Shown here piece after piece: positions 58,956 to 64,000 of a DNA stretch of 64,000 nucleotides. The stretch is taken from assembly GCF_037042905.1 (NCBI RefSeq), contig NC_087252.1, forward strand, positions 27,225,494-27,289,493. The letters run 5' to 3'. This stretch comes from Lytechinus pictus. Its lineage: Eukaryota; Echinodermata; Echinoidea; Temnopleuroida; Toxopneustidae. The first letter of the stretch is position 1. The number at the start of each line of letters is the position of its first letter. The translations under genes were made by a program, and so were the position numbers. Below the pieces are notes generated by a model. It did no database searches. It was not told where the DNA came from and was given only the letters and a program-made list of their open reading frames with translations.

Positions 58956-61913
58956 ATGACCGACAAGGGTGACGTCGAAGGTAAGTATAATCTGACATCA
59001 ATGACCACGGAAGCGAGATAAAATCGAGCTTGACTGATTAAAGTTCAATTCGCGTTCTGGTCTCGACATCCAATTTCGAGAGGAAATGGTTGAAAGCTAT
59101 CCAAAAGTGTTTATCGTACGATAGAATGCTCATTTAGAAGAACAAAGCTTATTGAAATAATACAGGTTTCCACGAAATTTATACCAAATGTTTTTCGTTT
59201 TGTAACACAGAAAACAAGATGTAGAACCACACAATACAAGGATGAGCATTTTCAATAATTTTTCTAGTCTTCATTTGATCATTACTCAGTAATTATAAAT
59301 TTTCCTGCTAAACACTCGTTTGGCAGTATGCTTTATTTATATATTTTTAAAATATAATTATGTGTTTTTTGTTTGTTCAAGTCTTTAAAGGTGGTGTATT
59401 TTTTGCGAGCGTGTTTTTTTTTACAAATTATTTGTTATCCCAATTTTCATCCAAGCTGTATCGCCCAGGAAGGGAGAGAGATTCGCCTTGATGGGACAGT
59501 CAACTTCATTACGCAAACCATGGACCTACCTAAACCTTGATGGTTCATAAACTGCAAGTCCAAAGGCGAATCACATGTCCCTGGGAACGATTTATTTTTC
59601 CTGGGGGTGCTGAAGTAAATTTGACAAGCAAAAATAAAAATAAAGTTTTCACTACAAAATGAAGATCGTTTTAGTCCCAAGAAATTTGACAAGCAAAAAA
59701 AGGGGGGTTCAACACAAAATGGTGATAATTTTCAATATATTTCTCAAATTTGACACACCTACCAGAGTTCCAGGAGAGTGCTGCCTATGGAAAATAATAC
59801 ACGCCGCACCCCCTAGGAAAAGCTTCTGCACCCCTGCTTCCCCGGGCCATGGCAAATCATGATTACGTGAATTCTCACCTCAGCCGATATCTAGGTTTGT
59901 AATTTCATACAAATGAGTATCAATATCAACAATAATAATCAGTCGTTATCAGGCAAACGATTGCAGCCAATCACTATATGGCCCTGGGAAGCGGGGATGC
60001 TGGTAATTAGATTGGGATGCTACAATGTAAAAAATATGATGCAAATAAACTTCATTGAAAGTGCCCCCCCCCCCCTTTTTTTTTTGGTTGTCACTTTTTC
60101 TTTGCAAAAATCGCCTTCATTTCGGAGTGAAACTATTCTCTATATTTTGTGCTTTTCAATAATTGTTAGGACAACTAGCACCCCCTCTTTATCCCCCCCC
60201 CCCCACGCTCCTATGTATCATGACTGCGAAACGACACCCAACGTTTACATCACAAAATCACATTATTTTTCAACCGGATGAATAGGTTTACATTAACCTA
60301 TATTGGTGTTGTTCACTTATACACAAGTCAGGAGAGTGTCACATCGCTGGGTAAACTCACTCTAGTATCGTATTTGGTATAATATAAATGTATATTAAAA
60401 CGCACACTGGTTTTAGAGTACTCCATTATAATTATTAATATTATCATTATTATTGTTAGTATTATTATTATCATTATTATCATTATCATTATCAGTATTA
60501 TTATTATTATTAATATTACTATTATCACTATTATTACGGACAGAAAGAGAGAAAAGAGAGCTTGGGCATGTCAAGAGTAATAATAAAAAAAATGATTTTT
60601 TTTTTGTGATTAATATTCCTGGCATATTACGCCCTATCAGCTTATATGCCTAATCTAAATCATTAGTGATAACAGCAAACGATTTTTTTAGAATAGAGTA
60701 TGGCTGGATGAAAGTCAAAATCAATCTCTGGAAGGTTTCAGTCCAATTAATCAGTGAACGAGGTTAGGCCTTTAGTTTTTTTTTAATTCATTCTGTCTTT
60801 ATTCATTCAACGTCATGATGGTCATTCAAGTCACGCTACATACACACCAAACGACACCGACTCAAGACCGATCAAAAATATTACGTTACATTGAACATTT
60901 TTTCTTTAAACAAGTGCACAACTAGTTACCAATAATGCATAAAGCACAGGGGCGGAACCAGGATTTTTCGAACGGGGGATGGGGGTGGCACATTTTCCCG
61001 AGAAAAAATTTGACAGGCAAAAAAAAAAATATATACAAACACTTTTGTTTTAACGGCATTTTTACATTACATATTTTATTTGTGCCTCTCAAAAGGGTAT
61101 GGGCCGGCTGGATCCGCCATTGATATAGCATTTCCATTTATTTGAAAACAGGATAAAATAGCATTGTTGATTAAATTCCTTTGCTTACGGGCATATTGGT
61201 GACGCAGCCTGGGATCGAGCCCCGGACTTTCCATGTATAGCCAGGCGCCTTAGACCACTTGGCCACGGCGCACAGTGGGTCAGGAGAGAGCAAAAGTGCG
61301 CCAAAACTGGTTTTTGGTCATGAAACAAATTTTGTTTTTTTCATGTTCTAAGCAAAGATAAGAACCTGTAGAATGCCTCCGTACAATATTTCTCCATTAA
61401 ATTGAATATTAGTTGCCCATTTTTATTCAATGTTACCGGAAAATGACTCTTTACGGCTACCGAATGTGTAAATGACACGTTTTAGATATTTCACTGTTTT
61501 AACAAAACGGATTGCTTAATTTATTTCTAATTCACTGTGCTTTTTGATGAATAATTGTTTGAAGTGATCAAAGATTTTCAAGATAAAATGAAAATCCCTT
61601 CAGAGGCAATTTTGGACGAAACCGTTTGACAATGGGGGTGTTTTAGCATTTTTTTTTTCATGAGCATTTCTTTTACAAATTGCTGCCGATTGCTGCGCTG
61701 TAAATACCATTGCGGTCTTTGGTATAGTTCATGCTTTACACTGATACCAAATTTAGCTGCATATACGTGCATTTTCTGGAGATATAACCAATTTTCCAAC
61801 TACATGTTCGCCGTATTTATCACAAAAATCGGTCCAAGTTACTGTCCCTTTATGCGCGTGCATGCCGAACGTTGCGGGTGACATTAAACATCAAACTCCC
61901 CGTCGCGTTCTGG

Positions 61914-61948
<35 letters not shown>

Positions 61949-63271
61949 TGGCTCAAGTGTGTGGCTCTTATGACTGGTGTCTGCCTTTAAAGGGGAATCC
62001 AACCTTTGCCATAAAATATTGTGTTGGGAAGGAGAAAAATAAATTAAACAGGATGGTGAAAGTTTGAAAGAAATCGGACAAGCAATAAGAAAGTTATAGC
62101 TGCTTTAAAATTGAGATCACTAATAGTATGTAGATTTCAAATTGGCAACAGGGTAAGTAAATTATGACAAGGGGCAAGGACAACTTTTCCATAGGCCATG
62201 TACTTTATTATCAGGGATTTGTGGTTTTCTCCTAAGTACCCATTCCCTTGGGGCAGTAATCTAAATATAACCCAGGTAGTATTTTGTTTAATGTCCTCAT
62301 GAAAGAAAAATATAATTTGAAATAAAACTTTTGGGAAAAATGACATTTTAGCCATAATATGTATTGGAGCACATGGAAGAGTAGTCCTTGCCTTACATCA
62401 CTATGACATCCCATATGCGGCCAATTTGAAGTCGCCATGAGAATAGTGATTACCAATATCTACAACTTTTAAAAATTCATAACTTTCTTGTTGTTTGTCC
62501 AATACCGTTCAAACTTTCACCTATCAACTTGTCTGATTTTTCCTTTTCTCATAAAAACAAGTTTTTATTTGGGTTGGTTTCCCTTTAAAATATTTTCGTT
62601 AAACATACGTAAAGGCAAGCTTTCATTTATAATTCCACTAACTATATAATAATACATGTAACGCAACTTCATTTTGATGCCAAACTGTTCCATCCCGTGT
62701 TCCATATCTGATATGCTGTCATACTGAGAAGATTAATTCTTAAGGTAAGATTCCCGGGTAAGATTATATATTTGGTTTGTTGTTCATAAACCAAGTAGAG
62801 GCTACTGTATATCGCTATAACACACATGACTAGGGATGTGATAGGTCTCTCGCAGTTTTCTGACAAAATATGAAAATGTGTATAGGACAGAGATGGGATA
62901 TACGTGGGCTCTATTACATGTATAAATTGCATTATCATTATTAGTATTTATCCCCCAAAAGGGTTTGTAACTTCACATACACGTATGAATTGGTTTATCT
63001 CTTGGCTCATTCTAAATTTGCTATAATTGTTGGTATCGATCAAGAAGGAAGTGTATATTATCATTTCAATGATTGTTTAGTTTATGATTCTCATTGACTT
63101 TATATGTATTCCACAGAAATGGTAACAGGTGACATTGTGATTAGTAGCAAGTTTTTAAGAGTACAACAATCACAGCCTCTTCCCCCTGATGTTCAAAGTA
63201 TGCTAAAAGATCCTCTCACCAAAGACATAATAGTTGTTGAGATAGTAGAGAGAGACTCTGATTCGGAATAA
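58956..63271 (+). CDS. small acidic protein, two exons, 59 codons
   Basis: Exon 1 ends with an ATG at 58956 (A at -3), eight codons MTDKGDVE, and a textbook donor GAAG|GTAAGT at 58981. Exon 2 starts at 63117 after CTTTATATGTATTCCACAG. The split codon completes in frame and 50 more codons follow to TAA at 63269-63271. Exon 2 includes KFLRVQQSQPLPPDVQSMLK and IIVVEIVERDSDSE. No signal peptide, Cys or membrane segment; the protein is acidic, ending in an acidic tail with serines that could be phosphorylated. AATAAA at 63438 with a T-rich stretch after it makes a credible 3' end. An inverted CCAAT box lies near 58712. I do not recognise the family. Intermediate exons in the 4.1-kb intron cannot be excluded. 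Confidence 0.5.
59000..60910. other. intron sequence with decayed repeats
   Basis: AAATTTGACAAGCAAAAA occurs twice (about 59617 and 59681). C-runs lie at 60064 and 60196, and an ATT/ATC microsatellite at 60425-60535. No coding. Confidence 0.5.
60912..61270 (-). mobile_element. tRNA-derived SINE carrying a nested hAT element
   Basis: Same SINE as 53874-54064: CAAGTGCACA, ATAGCATTTCCATTTATTTG, and a - strand head with CAAGTGGTCTAAGGCGCC. A foreign segment at 60947-61122 interrupts it. Confidence 0.75.
60947..61122. mobile_element. short hAT MITE nested in the SINE
   Basis: 176 bp, starting CAGGGGCGGAACCAGG and ending CTGGATCCGCCATTG. Flanked by ATAAAGCA (60939-60946) and ATATAGCA (61123-61130). 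The sibling SINE at 53.9 kb has a single ATATAGCA there, so the empty site is directly visible. Confidence 0.9.
61271..61986. other. no gene; (GA)n and G-run near 61914
   Basis: A GA microsatellite followed by a G-run at 61912-61945. Otherwise unassigned intron sequence. Confidence 0.4.
61987..62588. mobile_element. TTAA-flanked element of a second family
   Basis: TTAAAGGGGAATCCAACC and GGTTGGTTTCCCTTTAA are inverted ends with TTAA borders. Subterminal AAGAAAGTTATAGC is mirrored by CATAACTTTCTTG near 62480. Non-coding. Confidence 0.8.
62589..63110. other. 3' part of the small-gene intron
   Basis: No repeat recognised. Confidence 0.4.
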
Positions 63272-63437
63272 CTTTGTATACGCCGTTCTTGGTAGGCCTT
63301 GTAGGGCCTTGTACTGGTTAACCTGCAGAGGACCCGGCCTCTAATCACTGGAATCATTATTTTAAAGATTTCACTGTCCACTTCTGGTATCAATCCATTT
63401 TAATTCATGTAGGTGTGGTTAATCATTGTACACAGGG

Positions 63438-63443
63438 AATAAA
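63438..63443 (+). terminator. polyadenylation signal AATAAA
   Basis: Canonical hexamer 167 bp after the 59-codon frame's stop, followed by a T-rich downstream region at 63459-63470. Confidence 0.5.
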
Positions 63444-63908
63444 AATACTCCTTTTCATTTTTTTTTACAATTTCACTTTGAATTTTACAATTCCGGATTC
63501 ATGGTAGTACGCCCTCTTTAAGCGATACTCAAGTCACCAAATGAATTATTTGTACCCCGAGCACAGACTTTTCTGGTTTGGTTGCCTGTTTGTGTGTTTG
63601 CTGTTTGCTAATATGCTTAATTATTGCTGAAATTTATCTAAAACTAGTTTCTGAAAATTTGAAACATATTGTAGAATTAGAAACATGTAATTTCTGCTCA
63701 AATGTTAACAGCCAATCAGAAAACAGTATTTTAACGACGTCATCAATATTTGAAAATACTTTTATTGAATTCTACGGGTGAAATTACCCCTGAAAGCTGA
63801 ATGACACGTTGAATGGCATACATTATCGGTCCGTTCGTGATCGGTTTTATCAGTGTGGCTGTACCTTCAGAAGTAGCTCCTAATGAAACCAATCACATTC
63901 TTAATTCG

Positions 63909-64000
63909 TCAATCCTGGGACCGTGACACAAAGGTTAGCGATTGATCGTATGCTTGATTTTACGATTGATTGTACAGTGTAGCCAATGCAATCGATCGTG
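63909..64000. mobile_element. CCCGTAACAC hairpin MITE, copy 2 (cut by window end)
   Basis: GGGACCGTGACACAAAGG and GCGATTGATCGTATGC match the left arm of 28189-28317. The right arm lies outside the window. Confidence 0.6.

Overview
The window is animal genomic DNA: AT-rich, with introns, tRNA-derived SINEs, LINE reverse-transcriptase remnants and dozens of short inverted-repeat transposons. I infer a marine deuterostome, most likely an echinoderm of sea-urchin type. The repeats I recognise point there, but I could not search, so the species is open. There is no prokaryotic, organellar or viral content and no CRISPR array.

One gene is clear. It is a four-exon SLC16 (monocarboxylate-transporter-like) membrane carrier on the + strand, 41440-47612, 625 codons. 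All three of its introns are phase 1 and both larger introns carry transposons. Two further gene models come from splice-site reading rather than long ORFs. The first is a secreted peptide precursor on the - strand (22678-23529): signal peptide, acidic propiece, Lys-Arg cleavage site, and a probable cationic Cys-containing mature peptide in the next exon. The second is a 59-codon acidic protein on the + strand (58956-63271), split by a 4.1-kb intron and followed by a polyadenylation signal. A third, weak two-exon candidate lies at 2156-3094 on the - strand.

The rest is repeat landscape. 0-8 kb: palindromic MITEs with CACTG/CAGTG ends and LINE scraps. 8-17 kb: tRNA-like SINEs, microsatellites and a TTAA-flanked element. 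17-23 kb: hAT-type elements with 8-bp target duplications and two 1-kb inverted-repeat elements, next to the peptide gene. 25-37 kb: SINEs, tandem arrays, hairpin arrays and a large hAT foldback. 38-41 kb: a hAT copy nested in another hAT copy, then a LINE remnant. 41-48 kb: the transporter; its first intron holds a decayed LINE interrupted by a 1.3-kb minisatellite-bearing element. 48-58 kb: SINEs, a 42-bp tandem hairpin array, a TTAA element split by a SINE, and a second LINE remnant. 58-64 kb: the small acidic gene, whose intron holds a hAT element inside a SINE.

I found no gene cluster that looks like a new multi-gene system. The most rewarding observations are the two small genes and the nested insertions whose empty sites can be read directly.
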